This document shows, in pieces, positions 45,469-55,356 of a DNA stretch of 64,000 bases; within the stretch, counting starts at the first letter, position 1, and each line of letters begins with the position of its first letter. Below the pieces are notes generated by a model. It was given only the letters and a program-made list of their open reading frames with translations, made no database searches and was not told the DNA's origin. Both the position numbers and the translations under genes were made by a program. Source of the DNA: an uncultured Pelagibacteraceae bacterium (GTDB lineage: Bacteria; Pseudomonadota; Alphaproteobacteria; Pelagibacterales; Pelagibacteraceae); contig CACBYV010000001.1 in NCBI GenBank assembly GCA_902543575.1, positions 1 through 64,000 on the forward strand. Reading direction: 5' to 3'.

Positions 45469-46217
45469 TTAAATCAAAAATTTTTAGAGATCAAAAAACC
45501 ATTTCGCATTATTTTTTTAATAGATTGGGTGGCACCTCAAAAGGAATCTATAAAAGTTTAAATTGTGGAAAAGGTTCAAAAGATAAAATTGCTAATATAA
45601 ATAAAAATTTAAAAATAGTTTCAAAAAAAATTGGCTGCACAAGTGGAAATCTAGTTTCTCTTAATCAAATTCACAGTAACAAAGTTTACAAAATAAGTGG
45701 TATTCCAAAAAAAAGATTGACTGGAGACGCGATGATTACAAATAAGCGAAATATTGCGATTAGTATACTCACTGCAGATTGTGCACCAATTCTAATTATA
45801 GAAAAAAAGCTAAAATTTGTTGGTGCAATACATGCTGGGTGGAAAGGTGCTTTTAAAGGAATAGTAAAAAAAACAATCCAACTTTTAAAAAAAAATGGAT
45901 GCTCAGAGAAAGATATGATTGCTTGCATTGGGCCATGTATAAAAAAGAATAACTACGAAGTAAAAAATGATTTTTTTAAATTGTTTAAGGATAAAAATAA
46001 AAAAAATGTGAATTTCTTCACATTTAAAAAGAAAAAAATTTATTTTGATTTAAGCAAATATATAAAATCTCAATTTTATGAAAATGGAGTTAAAAAAATA
46101 GATATAATAAGGAAGGATACCTACGCTCTAGAAAATAACTTTTTTAGTTCTAGAAGATCAAAAAAAAATAATCATAACGATTATGGTAGAAATATTTCTG
46201 CAATTATGATTAAATAG
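45465..46217 (+). CDS. pgeF: YfiH/PgeF-family multicopper-oxidase-like (laccase-domain) protein
   Basis: 250 residues from GTG, which overlaps the preceding stop as GTGA. Family motifs: SLNCGKGSKDK, NQIHSNKVY, TADCAPILI, HAGWKGAFKGIVKKTIQLL and ACIGPCIKKNNYEV, including the zinc-binding Cys/His residues. In Escherichia coli PgeF corrects mis-incorporated L-Ser in peptidoglycan precursors; other members act on purine nucleosides. This matches the cell-wall-rich content of the chromosome region. Confidence 0.9.
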   Translation: MIKSKIFRDQKTISHYFFNRLGGTSKGIYKSLNCGKGSKDKIANINKNLKIVSKKIGCTSGNLVSLNQIHSNKVYKISGIPKKRLTGDAMITNKRNIAISILTADCAPILIIEKKLKFVGAIHAGWKGAFKGIVKKTIQLLKKNGCSEKDMIACIGPCIKKNNYEVKNDFFKLFKDKNKKNVNFFTFKKKKIYFDLSKYIKSQFYENGVKKIDIIRKDTYALENNFFSSRRSKKNNHNDYGRNISAIMIK

Positions 46218-46227
46218 GCTATCTCGG

Positions 46228-47160
46228 ATGAAAATTCTCACAGGAAACAGTAATAAACATCTTAGTCAAAAAATATCTAAATTTTTAAAAAATAGACTAG
46301 TAAATTCAAATATAAGAAAATTTGCAGACGGAGAAATCTATATCGAAATTAATGAGAATATTAGAGGCAATAGTATTTTTTTAATTCAATCCGTTTCATC
46401 TCCTGCAAATGACAATTTAATGGAATTACTACTATCGATTGATGCTTTAAAAAGATCATCGGCCAAAAACATAACTGCAGTGATCCCATATTTTGGATAT
46501 GCAAGACAAGATAGAAAGGTGGTTCCTAGAACATCTATATCTGCAAAACTTGTATCTAATCTTATTGAAAAGGCAGGTGCAGATAGAGTCGTTACAGTTG
46601 ATTTACATTCAGGACAAATTCAAGGATTTTTTGATATTCCTGTAGATAACTTATTTGCAACTCCAATATTTGCTAGACATATAAAAAAGAAATTAAAAAA
46701 AAATAATATAATCTGTGTTGCTCCAGATGTCGGTGGCACCGCAAGAGCAAGGGCTTTAGGAAAATTATTAAATGTAGATTTAGCAATAGTAGACAAAAGA
46801 AGACCTGCTCCTGGAAAGTCAGAAGTAATGAATGTAATTGGAAATGTGAAAAATAAAACTTGTATATTAGTTGATGATATAATCGACTCTGGTGGAACAA
46901 TTGTAAATGCAGCTTCTGAATTAAAAAAAAGAGGAGCTAAAGATGTCCATGTGTATGTAACACATGGTGTATTAAGTGGTAATGCTGTTGAAAAAATTAA
47001 GAGATCTTCGATAAAAAATTTAGTTGTAACTGATACAATAGATAATTCACTGAAAGTTAAAAAAGCTAAGAATATTGAGGTATTAACAATCTCTAATTTG
47101 GTTGGAGAAGCTATTAAAAGAATATCAAATTCTACCTCAGTATCAGATCTATTTAAATAA
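46228..47160 (+). CDS. prs: Ribose-phosphate pyrophosphokinase
   Basis: Makes PRPP from ribose-5-phosphate and ATP for nucleotides, His and Trp. 310 residues: RKFADGEIYIEI, the flexible-loop region YFGYARQDRKVVPRTSISAKLV, DLHSGQIQGFFDIPVDNL, and the PRPP-binding ILVDDIIDSGGTI. Full length class I enzyme with no signs of degeneration. Ten bases after pgeF. Confidence 0.97.
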   Translation: MKILTGNSNKHLSQKISKFLKNRLVNSNIRKFADGEIYIEINENIRGNSIFLIQSVSSPANDNLMELLLSIDALKRSSAKNITAVIPYFGYARQDRKVVPRTSISAKLVSNLIEKAGADRVVTVDLHSGQIQGFFDIPVDNLFATPIFARHIKKKLKKNNIICVAPDVGGTARARALGKLLNVDLAIVDKRRPAPGKSEVMNVIGNVKNKTCILVDDIIDSGGTIVNAASELKKRGAKDVHVYVTHGVLSGNAVEKIKRSSIKNLVVTDTIDNSLKVKKAKNIEVLTISNLVGEAIKRISNSTSVSDLFK

Positions 47161-47205
47161 TTTACTTGTAAAATTTAGTTTCATAAGTTAAAAACCCGAC
47201 ACTTT

Positions 47206-47922
47206 ATGAGTTTATTAGCAGCCACAATAAGAGAAACAAAAACTAAGGGTGAAGTAAAATCTCTTAGAAGTAAAGGTATGGTTCCAGGAATAATTTATGG
47301 AGGAGAGGAGCCAAATCAAAAAATCTCTGTCTCTGTTAAAGAAGTAAAAAATTTATTAAATAAAGAAAATATTTTATCAAATATTATTTCAATTAATATT
47401 GATGGGAAAGAACAAAAAGTTTTACCAAGAGTTATTGATTTTGATACAGTTACAGATGAGCCTATACATTTAGATTTTTTAAGAATTGTTAAAGGTGCAA
47501 AAGTAATTTTAGAAATTCCAGTTAAGTTTATAAACCATGAATTATCACCAGGATTAAAAAGAGGTGGAGTTTTGAATATAGTAAGACGAAAAGTTGAATT
47601 AAGATGTCCTACAGAAAACATACCAACAGAGTTAGTTGTAGATTTAAATAACTTAGATATTGGAGCAAGTATTAAAATATCTTTTATAAATTTACCTGAA
47701 AATGTAACACCTACAATTCAAGGAAGAGACTTTGTAATCGCAACCGTCGCAGCACCAACGGTTGTTAAAGAACCTGAAAAACCAGCAGAAGCTGAGGGAG
47801 AAGGTGGAGAAGCTGTGGAGGCAGCTGCGGATGGAGATGCTAAACCTGAAGAAGGTGCAGAAAAAGCTGCAGATGGTGATAAAGGAAAAGAAGAAGGAAA
47901 AGCTCCAGCAGAGAAAAAATAA
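47206..47922 (+). CDS. rplY: 50S ribosomal protein L25/general stress protein Ctc
   Basis: Binds 5S rRNA. 238 residues: N-terminal L25 domain (ATIRETKTKGEVKSLRSKGMVPGIIYGG), C-terminal TL5-type domain to about 185 (LRIVKGAKVILEIPVKFINHE, PTIQGRDFVIATV), then a tail of about 50 residues made almost only of Ala, Glu, Gly, Lys, Pro and Asp. The tail is visibly more GC-rich than the rest. Followed by pth, the usual alphaproteobacterial order (prs-rplY-pth-ychF). Confidence 0.95.
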   Translation: MSLLAATIRETKTKGEVKSLRSKGMVPGIIYGGEEPNQKISVSVKEVKNLLNKENILSNIISINIDGKEQKVLPRVIDFDTVTDEPIHLDFLRIVKGAKVILEIPVKFINHELSPGLKRGGVLNIVRRKVELRCPTENIPTELVVDLNNLDIGASIKISFINLPENVTPTIQGRDFVIATVAAPTVVKEPEKPAEAEGEGGEAVEAAADGDAKPEEGAEKAADGDKGKEEGKAPAEKK

Positions 47923-47950
47923 TAATCTGTGAAAATAATAATAAAATAAA

Positions 47951-48511
47951 ATGTTGTTACTCGTAGGTTTGGGCAATCCAACCCCAAACAGTCATAATAA
48001 TAGACATAATATAGGTTTTAAAGTTGTAGATGCCATAAATCAAAAATTTGGTCTTTCAAAGCAAAAGCCAAAATTTAAGGGTTTACTTACAACAGGTAAT
48101 ATTGGGGAAAAGAAAATTTATGCTATCAAACCTCTGACTTTCATGAACAACTCAGGAATATGTATAAGAGAATTGCTTGAATATTTCAAAATAGATGCAG
48201 AAGATGTCATTGTTTTTCATGACGATCTAGATGTAGAGTTTGGAAAAATAAAGGCAAAATTTGGTGGATCAAGTGCAGGTCATAACGGGGTTGCTTCAAT
48301 AGATAAATTTATTGGAAAAGACTATTCAAGAGTGAGGATTGGGATTGGAAAGCCAGAGAATAAAATGTCAGTATCAGACTTTGTTTTAAATGATTTTTCT
48401 GATGATGAACAAGAACACTTAGAAAAAATTACTCACAATATAATAGACTCTATTGCTATTTTGATAGATAAAAAATTAGATTTATTCTCAAGCAAAGTTA
48501 ACAATAATTAA
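47951..48511 (+). CDS. pth: Peptidyl-tRNA hydrolase
   Basis: Releases tRNA from peptidyl-tRNA dropped by ribosomes. 186 residues: LVGLGNPTPNSHNNRHNIGF with the catalytic His in NRHNIG, PLTFMNNSG, and HDDLDVEFGKIKAKFGGSSAGHNGVASI. Complete. ychF starts on the base after its stop. Confidence 0.97.
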   Translation: MLLLVGLGNPTPNSHNNRHNIGFKVVDAINQKFGLSKQKPKFKGLLTTGNIGEKKIYAIKPLTFMNNSGICIRELLEYFKIDAEDVIVFHDDLDVEFGKIKAKFGGSSAGHNGVASIDKFIGKDYSRVRIGIGKPENKMSVSDFVLNDFSDDEQEHLEKITHNIIDSIAILIDKKLDLFSSKVNNN

Positions 48512-49585
48512 ATGGGTTTTAAGTGTGGTATAGTTGGTTTACCAAATGTTGGTAAATCTACTTTATTTAATGCACTTACAAATTCAAGTAAAGCTCAAGC
48601 AGCAAATTTTCCTTTCTGTACGATAGATCCAAATATAGGCGTAGTTCCTGTACCAGATTATAGGTTAGATGAATTGGTTAAAATTTCAAATTCTAAAAAA
48701 AAAATAAATACTACAATATCTTTTGTTGATATAGCAGGATTAGTCGAAGGAGCCTCTAAAGGTGAAGGATTGGGTAATAAATTCTTATCCCATATAAGAG
48801 AAGTAGATGCTGTTATTCATTTAATTAGATGTTTTGACTCAGATGATATTCAAAATGTAAATCCAACAGTTGATCCTATTAGAGATTTAGAAATAATTGA
48901 AACGGAAATGTCTTTAGCAGATTTGGAATCTATTCAAAAAAGACTAGATAAGAAAAATAAAAAAAATAATGACGAAAATCAAAACCAAATTCTAGAAAGA
49001 GCTCAGAATTTAATTAATGATAATGATGATATAAATAAATTATACGAAGAATTTGACAAAAAGGATGTTAAATTATCAGGATTATTGTCAATAAAACCTA
49101 AATTGTATGTTTGCAATGTTGATGAAAATAGCATTGATAAAGGCAACGATTATACAAAAAGTTTTATTGAAAAATATGGTTCTAAAAACACTCTAACTAT
49201 TTCAGCTGAAATAGAAAATCAATTAAATGAACTAGAAAATGAAGAAAGAAAAAACTATATGAAAATGATCAACGTAGATGATACTGGATTAAATTTATTA
49301 ATCAAAAAAGGATATGACCTTTTATCTTTAGAGACGTTTTTCACTTCAGGAGTTGAGGAGACAAGGGCTTGGACAATTAACAAAAATTGCATGGCGCCTC
49401 AAGCAGCAGGTATAATTCATACAGATTTTGAAAAAGGTTTTATAAGAGCAGAAACTGTGTCTTATCAAGATTTCGTTGGTAGTGGCGGTTGGTTGAAATC
49501 AAGAGAAAACGGCAAAATGAGATTAGAAGGTAAAGATTATATCGTTAAAGATGGGGATGTTCTAAACTTTAGGTTCAACACGTGA
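48512..49585 (+). CDS. ychF: Redox-regulated ATPase YchF (OLA1 family)
   Basis: Ribosome-binding Obg-like ATPase. 357 residues: P-loop GLPNVGKSTLFNAL, DIAGLVEGASKGEGLGNKFLSHIREVDAVIH, coiled-coil insert, and the C-terminal TGS domain (LETFFTSGVEETRAWT, AAGIIHTDFEKGFIRAETVSYQDF). The usual NKxD element reads CNVDE, the YchF variant that favours ATP. Its last 24 bases overlap the opposing petC gene. Confidence 0.96.
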   Translation: MGFKCGIVGLPNVGKSTLFNALTNSSKAQAANFPFCTIDPNIGVVPVPDYRLDELVKISNSKKKINTTISFVDIAGLVEGASKGEGLGNKFLSHIREVDAVIHLIRCFDSDDIQNVNPTVDPIRDLEIIETEMSLADLESIQKRLDKKNKKNNDENQNQILERAQNLINDNDDINKLYEEFDKKDVKLSGLLSIKPKLYVCNVDENSIDKGNDYTKSFIEKYGSKNTLTISAEIENQLNELENEERKNYMKMINVDDTGLNLLIKKGYDLLSLETFFTSGVEETRAWTINKNCMAPQAAGIIHTDFEKGFIRAETVSYQDFVGSGGWLKSRENGKMRLEGKDYIVKDGDVLNFRFNT

Positions 49586-50344
49586 CCATATCTTTTTCAT
49601 TGTAAAATAAACCAATACAGTCAATATTATCAAATAAGCTATAACTCTAAATCCTGTTTTATGTCTTTGCTCTAAATGTGGTTCTGCTGACCACATCAGA
49701 AAATTTGTAACATCTTTAGACATTTGCTCAGCTGTAGCTTTTGTTCCATCTGTATATTCAATTAAATCATCGGATAAAGGAGCTGGCATTTTAATTTTAT
49801 TACCATACATGTACTTATTATAATAAACACCATCATCAAGTTCTACACCCTCTGGTGGTTCAGAATATCCTAACAATAAGGAATAGACATAATCTGCTCC
49901 ACCTTTTCTTGCCTTAACTAGAACAGACATATCTGGTGGATAAGCACCCCCATTAGCAGCTTTAGCTTCTTGCTCATTAGCATATGGCATCACAAATTTA
50001 TCAGATAATTTGGCTGGTCTTACAAACATTTCTCCAGTGCTGTCTGGACCATCTGTTACTTCAAAACTTGCAGCTATTGCTTTGGCCTCTGCTTCAGAAA
50101 ATTCTGGTCCACCCTTTTCTGCCAAATTTCTATAGGTTAAATATTTCATAGAATGGCAAGATGCGCATACTTCTGTATATACTTGATATCCCCTTTGTAA
50201 TGATGATCTATCAAATTTTCCAAATAGACCTTTGAAAGTCCATTTAGTCTCTAAAAAGGGAGGTGATTTTTCAGCAGAGTTAGATGAATTTATTACTATA
50301 ACTGAGAATATTAATACAAAAAAAATATTTTTTAACTTTCTCAC
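49562..50344 (-). CDS. petC: Cytochrome c1 of the bc1 complex
   Basis: Heme c subunit of respiratory complex III. 260 residues: signal peptide about 1-23, heme attachment site CASCH (60-64), Met-ligand region [29 protein letters not shown] and a C-terminal membrane anchor (about 233-250). Stands alone as cytochrome c1, not fused to cytochrome b. The start overlaps the petB end by 4 bases. Third gene of petABC. Confidence 0.96.
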   Translation of the reverse strand: MRKLKNIFFVLIFSVIVINSSNSAEKSPPFLETKWTFKGLFGKFDRSSLQRGYQVYTEVCASCHSMKYLTYRNLAEKGGPEFSEAEAKAIAASFEVTDGPDSTGEMFVRPAKLSDKFVMPYANEQEAKAANGGAYPPDMSVLVKARKGGADYVYSLLLGYSEPPEGVELDDGVYYNKYMYGNKIKMPAPLSDDLIEYTDGTKATAEQMSKDVTNFLMWSAEPHLEQRHKTGFRVIAYLIILTVLVYFTMKKIWSRVEPKV

Positions 50345-51612
50345 TTTATTGATTTTTCTATTTTATCATCACTCCTTGCTGCAGCTAAATTTGGCGAACC
50401 TCCTAAAACTGGCTCTGTAATACTCAAAGGCAGCGGGGTAGTTTTTTCTTTCCATCCTAAAACTGGAAGAATAATTAAAAAATGCGCAAAGTAATACGCT
50501 GTAGCAACTCTTGCTATTAACAAATACAATCCTTCAGCTGGCATCGCCCCCACGTATCCTAGAATTAAAACATCAGCTACCAAGATCCAGTAGAACTGTC
50601 TAAATAACGGTCTGAAAACCGCTGATCTAACTTTTGACGTATCCAACCATGGTAAAGCAGCTAAAATTAAAATAGCTGATAACATTGCAACAACACCCAT
50701 AAGTTTATCAGGAACAGATCTTAAGATCGCATAGAAAGGTAATAAGTACCACTCAGGAACTATATGAGCGGGAGTAACAAGTGGATCCGCCTCGATGTAA
50801 TTATCAGCATGTCCTAAAATATTTGGCTGATAAAATACAAACAACGCAAAAACAATACAAAACATTAATAACGCAAAAGCATCTTTAATTACGATGTATG
50901 GATGAAACGGAACTGTATCTTTAGAAGGTTTTTTAATATCAATACCAACTGGATTGTTATTTCCAGGAACATGTAACGCCCATATGTGAAGTACTACAAG
51001 CCCTAATATTAAAAATGGTATCAAGTAATGAAGAGTAAAAAATCTTGTTAGAGTTGGATTATCAACTGAGTAACCACCCCATAACCAAGTTGTTATACTC
51101 TCTCCCACAAGTGGAATTGCACTAAATAAATTTGTTATTACTGTTGCTCCCCAAAAACTCATTTGTCCCCAAGGAAGAACATATCCCATAAAAGCAGCTG
51201 CCATCATCAGAAGATAAATTATAATTCCAAGTATCCAAATTATTTCTCTAGGAGATTTATATGATCCATAAAATAAAGATCTAAAAATATGAATATAAAC
51301 CGCTAGGAAAAACATGGAAGCACCATTTGCATGAACATATCTTAACAACCATCCATAATTCACATCTCTCATTATATGTTCAACACTGCTGAATGCCATA
51401 TCTGCATGAGCAATGTAGTGCATAGCCAAAACTAATCCTGTAACTATTTGGGTAATTAAGCAAAAAGTTAATATCCCACCAAAAGTCCACCAGTAATTTA
51501 AATTTTTTGGTGTAGGGTAATCTGTTAAGTGATTTGCCAATGTAAGCAAAGGCAGTCTATCATTAAACCATTTACCAAATTTTGAACTAGGTGTGTATTC
51601 GTGATCACTCAT
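50341..51612 (-). CDS. petB: Cytochrome b of the bc1 complex
   Basis: Membrane core of complex III with the two b hemes and both quinone sites. 423 residues, about eight membrane helices. [47 protein letters not shown] (Qo region), the histidines in helices B and D, and the [14 protein letters not shown] loop are present. Three bases separate it from petA upstream. The family gene is also called fbcB/cytB. Confidence 0.97.
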   Translation of the reverse strand: MSDHEYTPSSKFGKWFNDRLPLLTLANHLTDYPTPKNLNYWWTFGGILTFCLITQIVTGLVLAMHYIAHADMAFSSVEHIMRDVNYGWLLRYVHANGASMFFLAVYIHIFRSLFYGSYKSPREIIWILGIIIYLLMMAAAFMGYVLPWGQMSFWGATVITNLFSAIPLVGESITTWLWGGYSVDNPTLTRFFTLHYLIPFLILGLVVLHIWALHVPGNNNPVGIDIKKPSKDTVPFHPYIVIKDAFALLMFCIVFALFVFYQPNILGHADNYIEADPLVTPAHIVPEWYLLPFYAILRSVPDKLMGVVAMLSAILILAALPWLDTSKVRSAVFRPLFRQFYWILVADVLILGYVGAMPAEGLYLLIARVATAYYFAHFLIILPVLGWKEKTTPLPLSITEPVLGGSPNLAAARSDDKIEKSIK

Positions 51613-51614
51613 AT

Positions 51615-52136
51615 TTATCCAATCTTAATCGTGTTAGTATTTACAAATTCGTATTTGGGTATCTCCATATTAGTTGGAGCTGGTCCTTTTCTAATTCTAC
51701 CAGATGTATCATAATGTGAACCATGGCAAGGACAAAACCAACCATCATAATCACCTTTATCTGTTAATGGAACACATCCTAGATGAGTACAAATCCCAAG
51801 CATCACTAGCCATTCTGGATTTTTTGCTCTATCTTCATCTTTTTCAGGATGCTTAAGATCATTGACGTTAACTGCTCTCGCTTTTTTAATTTCATCATCC
51901 GTTCTTCTTTTTATAAAAACAGGTTTACCTCTCCAAAGAACTGTTAAAGATTGTCCGGGTTGCATTGAACTCACATCTACTTCTGTGCTTGCCAATGCTT
52001 TTACAGAGGCATCTGGGTTCATTTGATCGACTAATGGCCAAACAGCTGCACCTACTCCAACTGCACCTGCGGCGGCAGTAGCAGTAAACAAGAAATCTCT
52101 TCTGTTGGTCTTTTTTTCGTCTTTTTGATCTGACAT
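51615..52136 (-). CDS. petA: Rieske iron-sulfur subunit of the bc1 complex
   Basis: Carries the 2Fe-2S cluster that takes electrons from quinol. 173 residues: a twin-arginine N-terminus ([19 protein letters not shown], about 11-29) serving as signal-anchor, then the Rieske fold with CTHLGC (116-121) and CPCHGSH (135-141). All four ligands and both bracing cysteines are present. First gene of petABC; its promoter must lie in the 60-base gap shared with trmL. Confidence 0.97.
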   Translation of the reverse strand: MSDQKDEKKTNRRDFLFTATAAAGAVGVGAAVWPLVDQMNPDASVKALASTEVDVSSMQPGQSLTVLWRGKPVFIKRRTDDEIKKARAVNVNDLKHPEKDEDRAKNPEWLVMLGICTHLGCVPLTDKGDYDGWFCPCHGSHYDTSGRIRKGPAPTNMEIPKYEFVNTNTIKIG

Positions 52137-52173
52137 CTTTAATATTTTATAACTTTGGTAATATATGATTTCA

Positions 52174-52179
52174 TATAAT
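52174..52179 (+). promoter_or_regulatory. Perfect -10 box upstream of trmL
   Basis: TATAAT lies 17 bases before the trmL ATG in the petA/trmL divergent gap. No good -35 is seen at 16-18 bases, so confidence is limited; in this AT-rich DNA isolated boxes occur by chance. Confidence 0.35.
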
Positions 52180-52196
52180 AAAAAAGAGATATTTCT

Positions 52197-52673
52197 ATGG
52201 TAACAATGACACAGAAACCTTCAAAACACGGTCTAAAAGTAGCTCTATATCAGCCGGATATTCCTCAAAATACAGCTTCAATAATTCGAACTTGTTCTTG
52301 CTTAGGGGCTAGTTTAGAAATCATTGAACCTTGTGGGTTTTTATTTAGCGATAAAAGGTTCAAGCGGGTTGTTATGGATTATTTAGATTACAGTGAAATT
52401 AAATTTTACAAGAGCCCTAAAGAATTCTTTGATGAAAATAGTAAAAATAGAGTAGTTTTAATGACGACAAAAGCTAGCAAAGTTTATACAAAGTTTAAAT
52501 TTAAGCGTAATGATATATTGCTCTTTGGCAGAGAAAGTGCAGGTGTTCCAGAAGATGTACATTCTAGGGTTAATGAAAGAATTAAGATTCCAATGCTAAA
52601 AAACAAAAGATCGTTAAACATTGCAATATCAGTAGCCATAGGAGCTTCAGAATTTATAAGACAGTTAGGATAA
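52197..52673 (+). CDS. trmL: tRNA (cytidine/uridine-34-2'-O)-methyltransferase
   Basis: SPOUT enzyme methylating the ribose of the wobble base in some leucine tRNAs. 158 residues: [46 protein letters not shown] and [29 protein letters not shown] form the knot-fold SAM site. The short length and IPQNT motif fit TrmL rather than the larger SpoU proteins. hemF follows on the next base after its stop. Confidence 0.93.
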   Translation: MVTMTQKPSKHGLKVALYQPDIPQNTASIIRTCSCLGASLEIIEPCGFLFSDKRFKRVVMDYLDYSEIKFYKSPKEFFDENSKNRVVLMTTKASKVYTKFKFKRNDILLFGRESAGVPEDVHSRVNERIKIPMLKNKRSLNIAISVAIGASEFIRQLG

Positions 52674-53498
52674 ATGGATCAATACATAAAAAAGAAATTA
52701 GCAAAAAATTGGTTCAAAACTTTACAAGAAGTGCTTTGTAGAGAAATTGAGGAAAAAGAAGGTAATAAAACCAAATTTAAAATTAGAAATTGGAATAGAA
52801 GTAAAAGTAATGATGAAGGTGGTGGACAATACAGAATTTTAGAAAATGGTAAAATTTTTGATAAAGTTGGAGTAAATTTTTCAGAAGTTTATGGAAAATT
52901 TTCAAATGAATTTAAAAATAAAGTTCCAGGCACTAAAAAAAGTTCTAAATTTTGGGCATCTGGAATATCTGTTGTTATGCATATGAGAAATCCTCATGTG
53001 CCTGCGATGCATTTTAACACGAGGTATATAGTTACTTCATTTGGTTGGTTTGGAGGTGGAATGGATGTTACACCTTGTATGAAAGATAAGAAATTAGAAA
53101 ATTGGTTTCATTCAGAACTAAAAAAATCATGTGATAAACACAACAAAAATTATTATAAAAAATATAAAAAGTGGTGTGATGAATATTTTTATTTACCACA
53201 TAGGAAAGAGCCAAGAGGTATTGGTGGAATATTTTTTGATTATAAAAAAAATGATTGGGAAAAAGATTTTTCTTTTGTAAGAGAAGTGGGAATAAGTTTT
53301 AAAAATATTTCTAATGAAATAATCGAGAAAAAAAATAAATTAAAATGGACAATTAAAGATAAAGAAATTCAATACATAAAAAGAGGTAGATATGTTGAGT
53401 TTAATTTATTACATGATAGGGGGACAAAATTTGGTTTACAAACTGGCGGAAATGTTGAAGCTATACTTATGTCATTACCACCAACAGCTAAATGGTAA
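52674..53498 (+). CDS. hemF: Oxygen-dependent coproporphyrinogen III oxidase
   Basis: Converts coproporphyrinogen III to protoporphyrinogen IX with O2 in heme synthesis. 274 residues: EGGGQYRILENGKIFDKVGVNFSEVYG, GISVVMHMRNPHVPAMHFNTRYI, WFGGGMDVTPCM, HRKEPRGIGGIFFDY and RYVEFNLLHDRGTKFGLQTGG. Slightly shorter than the roughly 300-residue norm. Lies near petABC, whose cytochromes need heme. Use of HemF fits an aerobic cell. Confidence 0.96.
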   Translation: MDQYIKKKLAKNWFKTLQEVLCREIEEKEGNKTKFKIRNWNRSKSNDEGGGQYRILENGKIFDKVGVNFSEVYGKFSNEFKNKVPGTKKSSKFWASGISVVMHMRNPHVPAMHFNTRYIVTSFGWFGGGMDVTPCMKDKKLENWFHSELKKSCDKHNKNYYKKYKKWCDEYFYLPHRKEPRGIGGIFFDYKKNDWEKDFSFVREVGISFKNISNEIIEKKNKLKWTIKDKEIQYIKRGRYVEFNLLHDRGTKFGLQTGGNVEAILMSLPPTAKW

Positions 53499-53501
53499 AT
53501 T

Positions 53502-53978
53502 ATGGATAAAGAACCAATTACTACTGAAGGATTAGAAAAATTAAAAAGTGAATTAATTTTTTTAAAAGAAAAAAAGAGACCCGAAATTGTTGCAGCCATT
53601 GCTGAAGCAAGATCACATGGAGATTTGAAAGAAAATGCTGAATATCATGCTGCAAAAGAACAGCAATCACATAACGAAGGAAGAATTCAAGAAGTTGAGG
53701 ATTTAATTGCGAGAGCAAATGTAATTGATATCACCAAGATTAGTAATGACGGAAAAGTGATATTTGGATCAACAGTCTACCTACAAAATTTAGATACAAA
53801 TGAAAAAATGAGTTACAAAATTGTTGGTAAAGACGAGGCAGATCTAAAACAAAGGCTTCTTTATTTTCAATCACCAATAGGAAAAGGTCTCATAAGTAAA
53901 AACAAAGGGGATCTTGTTGAGATAAATACACCAGCAGGAACAAAAAATTTTGAGATTGTAGACGTAAAATACGTTTAA
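53502..53978 (+). CDS. greA: Transcription elongation factor GreA
   Basis: Rescues backtracked RNA polymerase by stimulating transcript cleavage. 158 residues: N-terminal coiled coil (about 8-75) with the acidic tip, including [27 protein letters not shown], then the FKBP-like domain ([27 protein letters not shown]). Three bases after hemF. Its stop and the opposing nucleotidyltransferase stop share TTAA. Confidence 0.96.
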   Translation: MDKEPITTEGLEKLKSELIFLKEKKRPEIVAAIAEARSHGDLKENAEYHAAKEQQSHNEGRIQEVEDLIARANVIDITKISNDGKVIFGSTVYLQNLDTNEKMSYKIVGKDEADLKQRLLYFQSPIGKGLISKNKGDLVEINTPAGTKNFEIVDVKYV

Positions 53979-55246
53979 TTTGACAAAACTTTTTCCATAT
54001 CTTTTTTTGATAAATTAAAATTATTTTCAATCCATTTAATTTCTAAATTTTTTAATTTTTGACCCAATTCCCTTCCCTCCTTCAATCCATAATCATTTAT
54101 TAATAACTGAGCTTTTATTGGAAATTCTGGTTTATCTAATTTTTCAAAGTAAGTTTTTAATTCTGAAAGTTTTTTACTTTGTTTAAAATATAACAAATTG
54201 AAATCAATTAAATCCATTGTGCTAGATTTACCCTCATAATAAAATATTTTTTGTAAATCTTTCTTGTTAAAAATTTTAGTACTATCTTTATTGAGTGAAT
54301 TATTTTTTAGAAAATTAATTTTATCTTTTAACTCATTGGGTAAATTATATTTATATATAAAATAGTCAGAATTGTCGGTTTCATCGATTACAAGAAAAGA
54401 AAGTACGAAATTTAAACTTTTATTTTTTAATATCTTTTCTTGTGGTTTTGATAGCTTGCTCAATTTTTTAAAATTTTTTAGTTGAGGGAAAATCAATGAA
54501 AATAATTCACAAGAGGTTTTATTTTTAAATAACTTTAAAAAGTTATCCAATTTGAGAATTTTTTTTAATTCATTGAATTGTCTTTCTTTTGATATTTTTC
54601 CCAAACCCTCTATATTTTTTTTAATTATTTTTATTATATTAATTTCATGATCGATTTTGCTATATTCAGTATAAAATCTTAAATATCTAATAATTCTTAA
54701 ATAATCTTCTTTTATTCTAGTTTCTGGATCACCTATAAATTTAATCATTCCAACATTTAAATCTTTATGACCAGAATTTGGATCATATAAATTCCCATCT
54801 AAATCTGAATATATTGAATTTATTGAAAAATCTCTCCTTAATGAGTCTTCCTTCCAATTAGTTGTATATTCTACGACTGCACGCCTTCCATCTGTTTTTA
54901 CATCTTTTCTTAATGTTGTAATTTCAAAATTTTGATCATCAATCACTGCTGTGATTGTGCCATGTTCAATACCTGTTTCAAAAAACTTTATTTGGTTTTT
55001 ATCTAAACATTGCTTAACCTGATCAGGAGTTAAATTAGTTGCAAGGTCGATATCATCTGTTTTTTCATCATTTAAAATTTTTCTTACGCAACCACCAACA
55101 TATCTAATCTCGCTAGTTTCATTGTATTTATTTATTGCACCAAATATTTTATTTACTCCCTTATTATTTTTTAAATCTAGAAATTTGAGATCTTTATCGC
55201 TTGAAATTTTTTTGTTTTGAAAAATTTTTTTAAGTAAAGCTTTCAT
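53975..55246 (-). CDS. CCA-adding enzyme / poly(A) polymerase family nucleotidyltransferase
   Basis: 423 residues of the class II tRNA nucleotidyltransferase/PcnB superfamily: [31 protein letters not shown] (GG and DxD active site), the [18 protein letters not shown] and [20 protein letters not shown] motifs, and the [10 protein letters not shown] region. It may maintain tRNA 3' CCA ends; all three tRNA genes here encode CCA, so repair rather than synthesis would be the job. CCA and poly(A) activities cannot be separated by eye. Lies next to tRNA-Gln. Confidence 0.88.
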   Translation of the reverse strand: MKALLKKIFQNKKISSDKDLKFLDLKNNKGVNKIFGAINKYNETSEIRYVGGCVRKILNDEKTDDIDLATNLTPDQVKQCLDKNQIKFFETGIEHGTITAVIDDQNFEITTLRKDVKTDGRRAVVEYTTNWKEDSLRRDFSINSIYSDLDGNLYDPNSGHKDLNVGMIKFIGDPETRIKEDYLRIIRYLRFYTEYSKIDHEINIIKIIKKNIEGLGKISKERQFNELKKILKLDNFLKLFKNKTSCELFSLIFPQLKNFKKLSKLSKPQEKILKNKSLNFVLSFLVIDETDNSDYFIYKYNLPNELKDKINFLKNNSLNKDSTKIFNKKDLQKIFYYEGKSSTMDLIDFNLLYFKQSKKLSELKTYFEKLDKPEFPIKAQLLINDYGLKEGRELGQKLKNLEIKWIENNFNLSKKDMEKVLSN

Positions 55247-55249
55247 AAA

Positions 55250-55324
55250 TGGCTGGGGTGCTAGGATTCGAACCTAGGAATGGCGGTACCAAAAACCGCT
55301 GCCTTACCACTTGGCTACACCCCA
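55250..55324 (-). tRNA. tRNA-Gln(TTG)
   Basis: 75 bases, with acceptor TGGGGTG pairing CACCCCA (U1-A72, typical of tRNA-Gln), canonical T-loop TTCGAAT, D-loop with GG, anticodon loop TTTTGGT giving TTG, and encoded CCA. Four bases upstream of the nucleotidyltransferase start on the same strand, and therefore probably processed from a shared transcript. Confidence 0.97.
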
Positions 55325-55356
55325 AGATGTTTTTCGTATAACACAAAAAAAAAGCT

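Noticed and set aside
47692-47987. Two reverse-strand ORFs opposite the rplY 3' end, one Ser/Pro/Ala-rich
   Set aside because: They mirror the low-complexity Ala/Glu tail of L25 in other frames and match no family; they also overlap the pth start.
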